Assembly: GCF_001704155.1 (NCBI RefSeq) | Contig: NZ_CP016294.1 | Span: 3,779,501-3,843,500, forward strand | From: Stenotrophomonas rhizophila | GTDB taxonomy: Bacteria; Pseudomonadota; Gammaproteobacteria; Xanthomonadales; Xanthomonadaceae | Direction: 5' to 3' | DNA: 64,000 bases | Part shown: piece after piece, positions 48,882 through 57,180 of the stretch | Layout: the number at the start of each line of letters is the position of its first letter | How positions within the stretch are numbered: position 1 is the stretch's first letter | Position numbers and translations under genes: made by a program | The notes under the pieces: generated by a model | The model's database searches: none | Told to the model about the DNA's origin: nothing | The model's input: only the letters and a program-made list of their open reading frames with translations

Positions 48882-49875
48882 CAGCGGCTGCCGTCTCCAG
48901 GCCGGCGGTGGCAGGTTCGGGGCGGCTGGGCTGCGGTTGCGACTCGTCCACCGGGACCGGCCCACCGGCGGCAGCCCACGCGTACAGGTCCGCATCGCGG
49001 GCGAGCATCAGGTCCGGGTCGGCCAGCATGGCCGCGTCACTGGCGGCGTGGGCCGGATCGGCCGGCGCCGTCACCGGCAGGTCTTCAGCCGCCAACGGTT
49101 CGACCCGCACCGGGTCGGCGGTGGACACCGCGCCGTCGGGCACGCTGGCCTCGGGGGCGAGCGCCGGGCTGCGGTGCTTCCACCACGCCGCACCGCCCAG
49201 CAACACGGCGATGGTGACCAGCAGGATCAGCAGGCCACGCCACAGCGGCCGGCGATTGTGACGGCGGACCGGCGTGCGCCGGGGCGCCGCATCGGCCGGG
49301 GCCGGCGCGCGCCATGAGGCCGGACCCTTGCCCGGCGCGGGGGCCGGCGCGGGCTGGTGCAGTTGCTGCAGCCTGCTGGCCGGCAGGTCACGCAGGCGCT
49401 GCTGCACCTGTTCGGCCAGGGCACGCCAGCCTGCCGCATCGGGGTGGCCCTGCGCATCGCGTGGGCAGGCCTGCGCCAGCGCCTGCTGGTAGTCGGCGAC
49501 CGGCAGGTCCAGGATCTGCGCGGCGGCCGCCTCGTCCAGCCCGCCCCCTACCCGCAGCAGCAGCGCCAGACGTGCCGGCGGCGCCAGGCTGGGCAGGTGC
49601 GCCAGGCCAGGGGCCCACTGGCCGCCAGGGGCCGGCATGCGGATCGGGGTGCGGTGGGCCAGCAGGATCCAGAACCGGTCCGGCCACTGTGCCATCGGCA
49701 CATCGCTGGCGATGCCGGCGAAGGCGCGCATCACCGCCACCAGTGCCTGTTCGGCGACGGTCGGGTCGCCGCACTGCAGCTCGGCAACCACCAGGGCACG
49801 GCGTTCGACGCCTCGCAGGAATGCGGACAGGGCACCCGCTGCAGTAGAGGAAACAGGGGCGTTCACAGCCGTCAT
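48874..49875 (-). CDS. Sigma-factor-like domain fused to a membrane and periplasmic region
   Basis: This 333-residue protein has N-terminal ~150 residues that resemble the end of an ECF sigma factor: a region 4-like HTH (PPARLALLLRVGGGLDEAAA then QILDLPVADYQQALAQAC). The promoter-recognising region 2 is poorly matched. A Pro/Ala linker follows, then a membrane helix (about 210-232, RGLLILLVTIAVLLGGAAWW) and an acidic periplasmic tail. The build suggests a degenerate, membrane-tethered sigma-like regulator rather than a working sigma factor. It is coupled to the DUF3106 gene. Confidence 0.72.
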   Translation of the reverse strand: MTAVNAPVSSTAAGALSAFLRGVERRALVVAELQCGDPTVAEQALVAVMRAFAGIASDVPMAQWPDRFWILLAHRTPIRMPAPGGQWAPGLAHLPSLAPPARLALLLRVGGGLDEAAAAQILDLPVADYQQALAQACPRDAQGHPDAAGWRALAEQVQQRLRDLPASRLQQLHQPAPAPAPGKGPASWRAPAPADAAPRRTPVRRHNRRPLWRGLLILLVTIAVLLGGAAWWKHRSPALAPEASVPDGAVSTADPVRVEPLAAEDLPVTAPADPAHAASDAAMLADPDLMLARDADLYAWAAAGGPVPVDESQPQPSRPEPATAGLETAAADE

Positions 49876-50312
49876 AGCAACTCCATCAAGTGCCGAAATG
49901 ATAGCGAGTGCGCCCGCGCAGGGGGATGCCGATACGGGTCACGTGCGACTACCGCGGTGATGTAGATGGCTTGACAGCGGCGCAGGTTGTGCACAGCACC
50001 AACAAAATCGGCAGAAAACCGGCAGGTGAAGCCGGCGTCACCCATGTGTCAGCTGTGTTTCACAGCCATCTTCTTGATTTACATACATTTAGTTGTGTGG
50101 CTATTTTTTGACCAACCCAGGCTTCACTGCGGAACTCCCTGACAAACAGCTCGGAGTTCGACACTCGCACACAGACTTATCCACAGAAGATGTGGATAAG
50201 ACCGAATCTCCAATGGCCACGGATATTTAGCTCCTATTTAGGTTCCACGGCGCCATGCGGCGATCGGTTTCGTGCGCTGAACAGGGCCGGTTCGGGCCGC
50301 TACACTGGCGCG
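49876..50312. other. AT-rich intergenic region before priA
   Basis: These 437 bases between divergent genes contain no gene I can support. The segment 50040-50230 is AT-rich for this genome. It holds a pair of perfect DnaA boxes (annotated separately) and a T6 tract at about 50104-50109. It probably holds promoters in both directions. Confidence 0.6.
50177..50199. promoter_or_regulatory. Two perfect inverted DnaA boxes
   Basis: TTATCCACA (50177-50185) and TGTGGATAA (50191-50199) are both perfect consensus DnaA-binding sites. They point toward each other with a five-base spacer, and flanking bases extend the palindrome to 10 bp. They lie about 115 bases upstream of priA's start in an AT-rich region. 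They may be a DnaA-controlled promoter or a replication control site; oriC itself is not indicated because dnaA is not nearby. Confidence 0.72.
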
Positions 50313-52544
50313 ATGCTGCCCCCCGATCCAGCCCCCCTGCTGACCCTGGAAAGTGCCCCGGCGCCGCTGCCGGATGCCCCCTCCCTCCAGGTTGCCCTGC
50401 CCCTGCCGCTGCCGCAGTGGTTCGACTACGCGCCGCCGCCGGGAGCGCCGCCCGGGCCTGGCATGGTCGGTCGCCGGCTGCGGGTGCCGTTCGGCTCGCG
50501 CGAGCTGGTGGGCGTGGTGGCCGGGATCGGTACGGTGACCGACGGCAACGCGCTGCGCGCTGCCGTGGAATGGCTGGACCCGGCGCCGCTGCTGGGCGGC
50601 GAGCTGTGGACCTCGCTGCAGTGGCTGGCACGCTATACCCATGCGCCGCTGGGCGAGGTGGTCAGCACCGCCCTGCCCGCGCCATTGCGCCGTGGTGAGC
50701 CGGTGCCCGACACCCATCGCTGGGGCTGGCAGCTCACTGCCGAAGGACTCGAACACCGCGCCAAGCTGCGGGCCGGCACCCGTCCGCACCGCCTGGCCGA
50801 ACAGCTGGCCGGCGGCAGCGTGGACGAGGACCTGCTCGACGAGGCGATGGACGACTGGCGCAGCGCGGCGCGCTCGCTGGCCAAGCGCGGCCTGGTCGAG
50901 CGCATCGCGCTGGAGCACGCCCCGGCGATGCCGGCCCTGCGGCCGGGGCCGACCCCGAATGCGGAGCAGGCCAACGCCATCGCCGCGATCACCGCCCACG
51001 CGCGGTTCGGCGCGTTCCTGCTCGACGGGGTGACCGGCAGCGGCAAGACCGAGGTGTACCTGCAGGCCATCGTGGACTGCCTGGCCCGCGGCCGGCAGGC
51101 GCTGGTGCTGGTGCCCGAGATCGGGCTGACCCCGCAGACGCTCGCGCGCTTCCGCAGCCGCCTGGGCATTGCGGTGCACGTGCTGCATTCGGGCCTGAAC
51201 GACAACGAGCGCGCACGGGTCTGGGCGGCCACCGCGCGCGGCGAGGCACAGGTGATCGTGGGCACGCGCTCGGCGGTGTTCACCCCGTTGCCCAACGCCG
51301 GGCTGATCGTGGTCGATGAAGAGCACGACGGCAGTTACAAGCAACAGGACGGCATTCGTTACCACGCGCGCGATTTCGCGCTGGTGCGGGCCAAGGCGCT
51401 GGATGTGCCGGTGGTACTGGGCAGCGCCACGCCGTCGCTGGAATCACTGCACAACGCACATGCCGGCCGCTACACCCATCTGCGCCTGAAACAGCGCGCA
51501 GGCGAGGCGCGCCCGCCGCGGGTGCGGGTGCTGGACGTGCGCAAGCGCCCGTTGAAGGACGGCCTTTCGCCCGAGGTGATGGAAGGCATCGGCCAGCACC
51601 TGGCGGCCGGCCACCAGGTGCTGGTGTTCAAGAACCGCCGCGGTTACGCACCGGTGCTGCTGTGCCACGACTGCGGCTGGACCGCGCCCTGCAAACGCTG
51701 CGATGCGCCGATGACCGTGCACGCCGGCGGCCGCCGGCTGCAATGCCACCACTGCGGCGCGCGCCAGCCGGCGCCACTGGCCTGCCCCGACTGCGCCAGC
51801 CTGGCGCTGCAGCCACAGGGCATCGGCACCGAGCGGCTGGAAGAACACCTGGCGGAAGCCTTCGCCGATTTCCCGGTGATCCGCATCGACCGCGGCACCA
51901 CCAACCGGCGCGACGCGCTGGAGACCCAACTTGCCACGCTGGGCGACCGCGCCGGCATCCTGGTCGGCACCCAGATCCTGGCCAAGGGCCACGACCTGCC
52001 CAAGCTGACCCTGGTGGTGGTGGTGGGCATCGACGAGGGACTGTTCTCCGCCGATTTCCGCGCCAGCGAGAAACTGGCCCAGCAGCTGATCCAGGTGGCC
52101 GGGCGCGCGGGGCGCGCCACCGATGCCGGCGAAGTCTGGCTGCAGACCCATCACCCCGGGCACCCGTTGCTGGAAACACTGGTCAACGGGGGCTACCACG
52201 CCTTCGCCGACGCCGAGCTGCAGCAGCGCGAAGCGGCCGGCTTCCCGCCGTTCGCGCACCTGGCGCTGATGCGCGCCGAGGCGCAGCAGGTGGAGCACGC
52301 CAACGCCATGCTGATGGCGGTGCGCGAGCTGATCGCGCATGAGTGCCCCGTGGAACGCTTCGGCCCGATGCCGGCGCCGATGCCGCGCCGCGCCGGTTAC
52401 CAGCGCACGCAGCTGCTGCTGTCGGCCCCGGCGCGGCGGCCGCTGCATGCGCTGCTGGATCAGATCATGCCGCAGGTGTACGGCTTGCCGCAGGCGCGCA
52501 AGGTGCGCTGGTCATTGGACGTCGATCCCACCGACCTGTATTGA
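50313..52544 (+). CDS. priA: Primosomal replication restart helicase PriA
   Basis: This 743-residue SF2 helicase restarts stalled forks by loading the primosome. After an N-terminal 3'-DNA-binding domain come the Walker A GVTGSGKTEVY (around residue 240) and a DEEH box (VDEEHDGSYKQ). Paired zinc sites follow: CHDCGWTAPCKRC, then CHHCGARQPAPLACPDC. Conserved late motifs include VAGRAGRATDAGEVWLQTHH. The start at 50313 (MLPPDPAPL) is preferred over an upstream in-frame start at 50190, whose added sequence looks non-coding. Confidence 0.96.
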   Translation: MLPPDPAPLLTLESAPAPLPDAPSLQVALPLPLPQWFDYAPPPGAPPGPGMVGRRLRVPFGSRELVGVVAGIGTVTDGNALRAAVEWLDPAPLLGGELWTSLQWLARYTHAPLGEVVSTALPAPLRRGEPVPDTHRWGWQLTAEGLEHRAKLRAGTRPHRLAEQLAGGSVDEDLLDEAMDDWRSAARSLAKRGLVERIALEHAPAMPALRPGPTPNAEQANAIAAITAHARFGAFLLDGVTGSGKTEVYLQAIVDCLARGRQALVLVPEIGLTPQTLARFRSRLGIAVHVLHSGLNDNERARVWAATARGEAQVIVGTRSAVFTPLPNAGLIVVDEEHDGSYKQQDGIRYHARDFALVRAKALDVPVVLGSATPSLESLHNAHAGRYTHLRLKQRAGEARPPRVRVLDVRKRPLKDGLSPEVMEGIGQHLAAGHQVLVFKNRRGYAPVLLCHDCGWTAPCKRCDAPMTVHAGGRRLQCHHCGARQPAPLACPDCASLALQPQGIGTERLEEHLAEAFADFPVIRIDRGTTNRRDALETQLATLGDRAGILVGTQILAKGHDLPKLTLVVVVGIDEGLFSADFRASEKLAQQLIQVAGRAGRATDAGEVWLQTHHPGHPLLETLVNGGYHAFADAELQQREAAGFPPFAHLALMRAEAQQVEHANAMLMAVRELIAHECPVERFGPMPAPMPRRAGYQRTQLLLSAPARRPLHALLDQIMPQVYGLPQARKVRWSLDVDPTDLY

Positions 52545-52548
52545 AAGC

Positions 52549-52573
52549 GTGCGGACCAACGGTCCGCACCTGC
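52549..52573 (-). repeat. SMAG-like element after priA
   Basis: Stem GTGCGGACC/GGTCCGCAC (loop AAC) is followed by CTGC, a one-base variant of the inverted GTAG signature. It starts five bases after the priA stop. Confidence 0.72.
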
Positions 52574-52584
52574 CGTCCGTTACC

Positions 52585-53205
52585 TCACGTCAACGGCGTC
52601 ATGACCGCTTTGACGTACGCCGGGCGCTGCTGGAGGCGCTGGTACCACGCTTCCAGGTGCGGCAACGACGGCCGCTGGATCGGCAGCTCGAACCACGCAT
52701 AGACCAGCGCGCCCAACGGAATGTCGCCCATCGCGAACTGCTCGCCGGACAACCACGGTTGCTGCGCCAGGGTGGCATCAGCCATGCCCAGCAACTCGCC
52801 GGCACGGGTGATCGCGGCATTGATGCGGGCCTCGTCGCGGTCGGCCGGGGCGGTGCGCATGATCCCCCAGATCAGGTCGGTGTACAGCGGCGCCATGCGC
52901 GAGGTACTCCAATCCATCCACTTCTCGGCCTGGGCGCGCGCCATCGCATCTTCGGGGTACAGCGTGCCCAGCGCGTAGCGCGCGCTCAGATAACGCACGA
53001 TGGTGTTGGATTCCCACAGCGGCAGGCCGTGGTCTTCGATCACCGGCACCAGGCCGTTGGGGTTCATGCCCACGTATTCCGGCGACTGGGTGCCACCGAA
53101 GGGGCCGCCCACTTCGATGGATTCGTACGGCAGGCCGATTTCCTCCGCGCACCACAGCACTTTGCGCACGTTGCTGGAATTGCGGCGGCCCCAGATCTTC
53201 AGCAT
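52585..53205 (-). CDS. Glutathione S-transferase family protein
   Basis: This 206-residue protein has a thioredoxin-fold N-domain beginning MLKIWGRRNSSNVRKVLWCA, where Ser (RNSSNVRK) is the likely catalytic residue. NGLVPVIEDHGLPLWESNTI follows, with cis-Pro and the ES motif. An all-helical C-domain covers about residues 85-206. It resembles the soluble bacterial theta-like GSTs; the electrophilic substrate is unknown. The start at 53205 is the conserved one. It is divergent from the ndh gene. Confidence 0.92.
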   Translation of the reverse strand: MLKIWGRRNSSNVRKVLWCAEEIGLPYESIEVGGPFGGTQSPEYVGMNPNGLVPVIEDHGLPLWESNTIVRYLSARYALGTLYPEDAMARAQAEKWMDWSTSRMAPLYTDLIWGIMRTAPADRDEARINAAITRAGELLGMADATLAQQPWLSGEQFAMGDIPLGALVYAWFELPIQRPSLPHLEAWYQRLQQRPAYVKAVMTPLT

Positions 53206-53438
53206 GTTGGTGTTCCCGGTTGTCGATAGGCGCCGATACGATACGCCGATCAACGCGCCGGTGTTGACGGTCTTCTTTCGGAAATGCGCGCACGCAGGTG
53301 GACTTTCCAGGCAACGAACGGATCGGCCGCCGGCAGGTGCGACGGCTGCTGAACCCCGTATCTGCCATCCACGTGAATATCGCGCGTCACGTGCGACCAT
53401 GCAGTGCTTCGCTTCGACCCCCGCCAAGGAGTCATTGC

Positions 53439-54749
53439 ATGACCCGCGATTCCCTGCCCCACCTGGTCATCATCGGTGGCGGCTTCGCCGGCCTCTGGGC
53501 CACCCGCGCGCTGGCCAGCGCGCGCATCCGCATCACCCTGGTGGACCGTCGCAACCACCATCTGTTCCAGCCGCTGCTGTACCAGGTCGCCACCGCCGGC
53601 CTGTCCGCACCCGACATCGCCGCGCCGCTGCGCCACATCCTGGGCGACCAGCGCAATGTTGAAGTGCGGCTGGGCGAGGTGACCTCGATCGACAAGGCCA
53701 GCCGCCAGATCACCCTGGCCGACGGCAGCCAGCTCGGCTACGACACCCTGATGCTGTGCACCGGCGCCACCCACGCCTATTTCGGGCACGACGAGTGGGC
53801 CGCCGACGCGCCTGGCCTGAAAACCCTGGACGATGCGATCGCACTGCGCCGCAAGCTGCTGCTGGCCTTCGAACGCGCCGAGGCCGAGCCGGATCCGGCA
53901 CGCAAGGCGGCGTGGCTGAGCTTCGCGGTGGTCGGCGGCGGCCCCACCGGGGTGGAACTGGCCGGCACGTTGGCCGAGATCGCGCGGCACACGCTACGCA
54001 ACGAGTTCCGCCATATCGATCCGGCCAGCGCCAAGGTGCGGCTGGTCGAAGCCGGGCCGCGGGTGCTGTCCAGCTTCCCCGAGGTGCTGTCGCTGAAAGC
54101 GCGGCGCCAGCTGGAGAAGCTCGGGGTGGAGGTGTTGACGGGTACAGCGGTCAATCACATCGACGGCGAGGGCTTCCAGCTCGGCGAGCAGTTCGTTGCC
54201 GCGCGCACCGTGGTGTGGGCCGCGGGCGTGGCCGCTTCGCCGCTGGCGCGGACGCTGGAGGTGCCGTTGGACCGCGCCGGACGCGTGCCGGTGCAGCCCG
54301 ACCTGACCCTGGCCGGGCACCCGGAGATCTTCGTCGCCGGCGACCTGGCCGCGCTGCAGCAGGCCGATGGCCGGCCGGTGCCGGGCGTTGCCCCGGCCGC
54401 CAAGCAGATGGGCAAGCATGTGGCCGCGACAATTCGTGCACGGCTGGAGGGCAAGCCGTCACCCGGGCCGTTCAAGTACCAGGACTTCGGCAACCTGGCC
54501 ACGATCGGCCGCATGGCCGCCATCGTGCACCTGGGCCGGCTGCAGTTGTCGGGCGTGCTGGCGTGGTGGTTCTGGCTGGCCGCGCACGTGTTCTTCCTGA
54601 TCGGGTTCCGCAACCGGATCGTGGTGCTGCTCAACTGGGCGGTGGCGTATTGGAGCTACCAGCGCAGCGCGCGGATCATCTTCGGTGATGACCGCGAGGA
54701 CCGGCGGCCGAAGCCATCCGATCAGGGATCGTTGCCGGGCGCGAGGTGA
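53439..54749 (+). CDS. ndh: Type II NADH dehydrogenase-like flavoprotein
   Basis: This 436-residue FAD protein transfers electrons from NAD(P)H to quinone without pumping. The FAD site begins HLVIIGGGFAGLWATRALAS. The NAD(P) site is FAVVGGGPTGVELAGTLAEI. FAD is also contacted by AGHPEIFVAGDLAALQ. The C-terminal hydrophobic stretch (LAWWFWLAAHVFFLIGFRNR) is the membrane-associating helix of NDH-2 enzymes. The 3' end overlaps the next convergent gene by 28 bases. NDH-2 is the most likely identity, though other ferredoxin-reductase-like flavoproteins share the motifs. Confidence 0.9.
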   Translation: MTRDSLPHLVIIGGGFAGLWATRALASARIRITLVDRRNHHLFQPLLYQVATAGLSAPDIAAPLRHILGDQRNVEVRLGEVTSIDKASRQITLADGSQLGYDTLMLCTGATHAYFGHDEWAADAPGLKTLDDAIALRRKLLLAFERAEAEPDPARKAAWLSFAVVGGGPTGVELAGTLAEIARHTLRNEFRHIDPASAKVRLVEAGPRVLSSFPEVLSLKARRQLEKLGVEVLTGTAVNHIDGEGFQLGEQFVAARTVVWAAGVAASPLARTLEVPLDRAGRVPVQPDLTLAGHPEIFVAGDLAALQQADGRPVPGVAPAAKQMGKHVAATIRARLEGKPSPGPFKYQDFGNLATIGRMAAIVHLGRLQLSGVLAWWFWLAAHVFFLIGFRNRIVVLLNWAVAYWSYQRSARIIFGDDREDRRPKPSDQGSLPGAR

Positions 54750-55039
54750 ACGTCCCAGGTACACAGGTAGTCCGGATCGCTGATGGTCAGTGCCATCGAG
54801 CGCAGGGTGTAGTCGCCTGGAGCGGCCGGCGTGTAGTGGTCCAGCGTGGGCGGCAGGAACAGCTCCCCGCCGTCCACTGCGCTGGCCAGTACCACGCCCT
54901 CGTCGTCATTGATGCGCAGCACGTGCCCGGCCATCTGGCGGTGCTCCAGGGCGTTGCCCTGGGCGTCAAGGTAGGTCATGCCGGCGAGCACGGTCTTGCC
55001 GATCATTGCGCGCGCCTTGGCCGGGTCGATTCCGGTCAT
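54722..55039 (-). CDS. Conserved hypothetical protein
   Basis: This 105-residue protein starts at 55039, inside an ATGA overlap with the GIY-YIG gene. It has no signal peptide. A core of beta strands is suggested by [20 protein letters not shown] and [20 protein letters not shown], ending [14 protein letters not shown]. The family is not recognised. Its 3' end overlaps that of ndh on the opposite strand, so both may be affected by antisense transcription. Confidence 0.68.
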   Translation of the reverse strand: MTGIDPAKARAMIGKTVLAGMTYLDAQGNALEHRQMAGHVLRINDDEGVVLASAVDGGELFLPPTLDHYTPAAPGDYTLRSMALTISDPDYLCTWDVHLAPGNDP

Positions 55040-55308
55040 GTTCCGGCACTCCGTTGCTGCAGCCAGGCCAGTTTGCGTGCGCGCGGCTGGCGCTTGAGCT
55101 CGCATTCGGCCTTGGAAGCTGCCGAGCGGTTGGGATACGCGCGCACCGCCAGCAGCTTCACTGGTGGATTGGCGCGGGTGTAGCGCGCGCCTTTGCCGCA
55201 CAGGTGTGCCTGGAAGCGGGCGTCCACGTCGTTGCTGATGCCGGCGTAATAGCTGCCGTTGCGGCATTCCAGCAGGTAGACGTACCAGGGGGCGGGTTCA
55301 GCGGGCAT
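55036..55308 (-). CDS. GIY-YIG nuclease-family small protein
   Basis: This 90-residue single-domain protein has the GIY-YIG core: [20 protein letters not shown], then [20 protein letters not shown] and a C-terminal catalytic Glu region ([20 protein letters not shown]). It matches the UPF0213/YhbQ group of unknown cellular role. It is coupled to the downstream hypothetical gene by ATGA (55036-55039). Confidence 0.9.
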   Translation of the reverse strand: MPAEPAPWYVYLLECRNGSYYAGISNDVDARFQAHLCGKGARYTRANPPVKLLAVRAYPNRSAASKAECELKRQPRARKLAWLQQRSAGT

Positions 55309-55360
55309 ACCGGGATTATCCACCGGCGGGGGCGCGCTGGCTGCTAGAATCCGACCCGGA

Positions 55361-55545
55361 TGCAGGAGAGAGGCGCCGCGCTGGCGCCCGCCGAAGGCGC
55401 AGGCTCCCATAATCGCTCAGGCCGGTGGCTCGATACTCCACCAACCATGCATCCAACACGCCGATCTGGAGAGAGGTCTTCAATGACCCGCCGAAGGGGC
55501 ACGTGGCCTGGCCACTGAACTCTCAGGCAAAAGGACAGCGGGAGC
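55361..55545 (+). promoter_or_regulatory. Tandem glycine riboswitch
   Basis: The first aptamer (about 55361-55430) contains GGAGAGAGGCGCCG, CGCCGAAGGCGCAGGCTCCC and a closing TCGCTCAGGC. The second (about 55463-55545) contains CTGGAGAGAGGTCTTC, CCGCCGAAGGGGC and AACTCTCAGGCAAAAGGACAG. These are the paired GAGAGA and GCCGAAGGNGCA signatures of the gcvT class, in tandem as is usual. The downstream gene is a TRIC-type channel, a known target class of glycine switches. Binding of glycine likely alters expression of the gene at 55630. Confidence 0.93.
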
Positions 55546-55629
55546 GGCAACGGAATCCCACCCCACGACAGTGCTGCGGCGCTGGCGCGTGCGCGTTTCC
55601 GTCCCCGCCTGCACCTCCGGAGCCATTGC

Positions 55630-56247
55630 ATGCTGCTGTCCATCATCTACCTCATCGCCATTTCCGCCGAAGCCATGACCGGCGCGCTGTCTGCCGGCCG
55701 GCGGCGGATGGACCTGTTCGGCGTGGTCATCATCGCCTGCGTCACCGCGCTGGGCGGCGGTTCGCTGCGCGATATCGTGCTGGGCCACTACCCGCTGGGC
55801 TGGGTCAAGCACCCCGAGTACCTGGGCTTCACCATATGTGCGGCGCTGATCGCCACCTGGGTGGCGCGCTGGATGCACCACTTCCGCCGCACCTTCCTGG
55901 TGCTCGATGGCCTGGGCCTGATCTGCTTCACCCTGATCGGCTGCGCGGTGGCGCGCGACGGCGGCCACGCGGTGCCGATCGTGCTCATCGCCGGCATGCT
56001 CACCGGCGCCTTCGGCGGCGTGCTGCGCGACGTGCTGTGCAACGAGGTGCCGCTGATCTTCCAGAAGGAGCTGTACGCGGTGATCACCCTGCTTACCGGC
56101 GCGGCATGGCTGGGCCTGCTCGAACTGGGTGTGTCGCTCAACGCCGCCACGTTGTGGTGCCTGGGCGGCGGCTTCGCCTTCCGCCTGCTCGCGATCCACT
56201 TCAAGTGGGAGATGCCGAAGTTCGTGTACCGCGACGAGGTGCATTAG
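55630..56247 (+). CDS. TRIC-family (UPF0126) membrane channel
   Basis: This 205-residue protein has about seven membrane helices in two repeats of the UPF0126/TRIC domain. Characteristic motifs are SAEAMTGALSAGRRRMDLFG, GGGSLRDIVLGHYPLGWVKH and GAFGGVLRDVLCNEVPLIFQ (GG-x-x-RD repeats). TRIC proteins are potassium-type cation channels in other systems. Its location under a glycine riboswitch suggests glycine-related transport or charge balancing; that is inference. Confidence 0.93.
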   Translation: MLLSIIYLIAISAEAMTGALSAGRRRMDLFGVVIIACVTALGGGSLRDIVLGHYPLGWVKHPEYLGFTICAALIATWVARWMHHFRRTFLVLDGLGLICFTLIGCAVARDGGHAVPIVLIAGMLTGAFGGVLRDVLCNEVPLIFQKELYAVITLLTGAAWLGLLELGVSLNAATLWCLGGGFAFRLLAIHFKWEMPKFVYRDEVH

Positions 56248-56723
56248 CACGCAAGGGGCAGCATCAGCGTCAGAGGGTGAATGGGTGAAGCGATGAAACC
56301 GTGCTTGAGGTAGAACGCCTTGGCGGGCTCATCGATGGCATGGCAGAGCAACGCCCGTGCGCCGACCTGACCGCACGCCTGCAGCGAACGTAGCACCGCA
56401 TCCTTCAACAAGCCCTGGCCAATGCCTTGCCCCGCCCTGTCCGCATGTACCGCCAACCGCCCCAACACGATGACCGGAATGGGATCGGGCATGTTGCGGC
56501 GGATTCGTCCGGGCACGGCGTCATGCGCTATCGAGCCGGCTGAAAGCGCGTAATAACCGACAACGCGACGCTGCTCGTCGCAGGCCACGAAGCATCGTGA
56601 TGCGCCGGATGCCTGGTTCTGGCGTGCGCGTTCAAGCAGCCATTTCGCCAAGGCTGGAGCACTGCAGCGGAAGTCATCCAACAGATGTTCCGCGTGCAGC
56701 GGGGTTGGAGCGGAGAGCCACAA
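56244..56723 (-). CDS. GNAT acetyltransferase toxin (TacT-like)
   Basis: This 159-residue GNAT protein has the acetyl-CoA site VIVLGRLAVHADRAGQGIGQ (Q/R-x-x-G-x-G/A) and the C-terminal YLKHGFIASP. TacT/AtaT toxins acetylate the amino acid on charged tRNAs and stop translation. The start codon is TTG at 56723, lying five bases past the antitoxin's stop. Its pairing with an upstream DUF1778 gene is the standard order (antitoxin then toxin). Confidence 0.9.
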   Translation of the reverse strand: MWLSAPTPLHAEHLLDDFRCSAPALAKWLLERARQNQASGASRCFVACDEQRRVVGYYALSAGSIAHDAVPGRIRRNMPDPIPVIVLGRLAVHADRAGQGIGQGLLKDAVLRSLQACGQVGARALLCHAIDEPAKAFYLKHGFIASPIHPLTLMLPLAC

Positions 56724-56727
56724 GGGC

Positions 56728-56997
56728 TCAGCGTTCCCAGGGCGCCGGCGTGCTCAACAACCGGCGCAGCGCCAGGTTGTCCTCCAGCGGCGCGTCCAGC
56801 AGCGCATTGAAGCGCTGCAGCTGCTCGGCATTCAACGTGAACTGCGTCTGGTCGGCCAGCACCTCGCGCGCCCTGTCGCAAGCGGCATCCAGGATGAACT
56901 CGGTGCGATTCACGCCACTGATTGCTACGGCACGATCGATCAGATCCTGCTTATCGGCAGGGGCCCGGAAATTGATGACTTTGCTTGCGGTTCCCAT
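56728..56997 (-). CDS. DUF1778 ribbon-helix-helix antitoxin (TacA-like)
   Basis: This 89-residue protein starts at 56997. The N-terminal ribbon-helix-helix (KVINFRAPADKQDLIDRAVA, then ISGVNRTEFILDAACDRA) is the DUF1778 signature. The C-terminal tail (ALLDAPLEDNLALRRLLSTP) wraps the toxin in known pairs. It should neutralise the GNAT toxin and repress the pair's promoter. Longer alternatives begin at 57033 or 57060. Confidence 0.92.
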   Translation of the reverse strand: MGTASKVINFRAPADKQDLIDRAVAISGVNRTEFILDAACDRAREVLADQTQFTLNAEQLQRFNALLDAPLEDNLALRRLLSTPAPWER

Positions 56998-57149
56998 GGG
57001 AAGCACCCGCACGTTGCTGGACTGTGCATACATTGTACATACACCCTGTAGGACCCTCAAGTGAGGCCTGCAGTCTGCGGCCCCGGGCGCGCAGTATCCA
57101 ATTGATTCTCTTTAACAAAACCAGACTTCCGGTAGAGCGGATCTTTCGT

Positions 57150-57172
57150 GGAGCCGGCCGGCGGCCGGCTCC
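57150..57172 (-). terminator. Hairpin downstream of aroG
   Basis: A perfect 10-bp stem GGAGCCGGCC/GGCCGGCTCC with a GGC loop lies nine bases past the aroG stop. The T tract is weak (on minus, followed by ACGAAAG). It probably marks the end of aroG mRNA. Confidence 0.55.
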
Positions 57173-57180
57173 CTGAGGGA

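Noticed and set aside
49980..50300. Possible chromosomal replication origin
   Set aside because: Two DnaA boxes and AT-rich sequence are present, but dnaA, dnaN and rpmH are not nearby and only two boxes are seen. A regulatory role is more likely.
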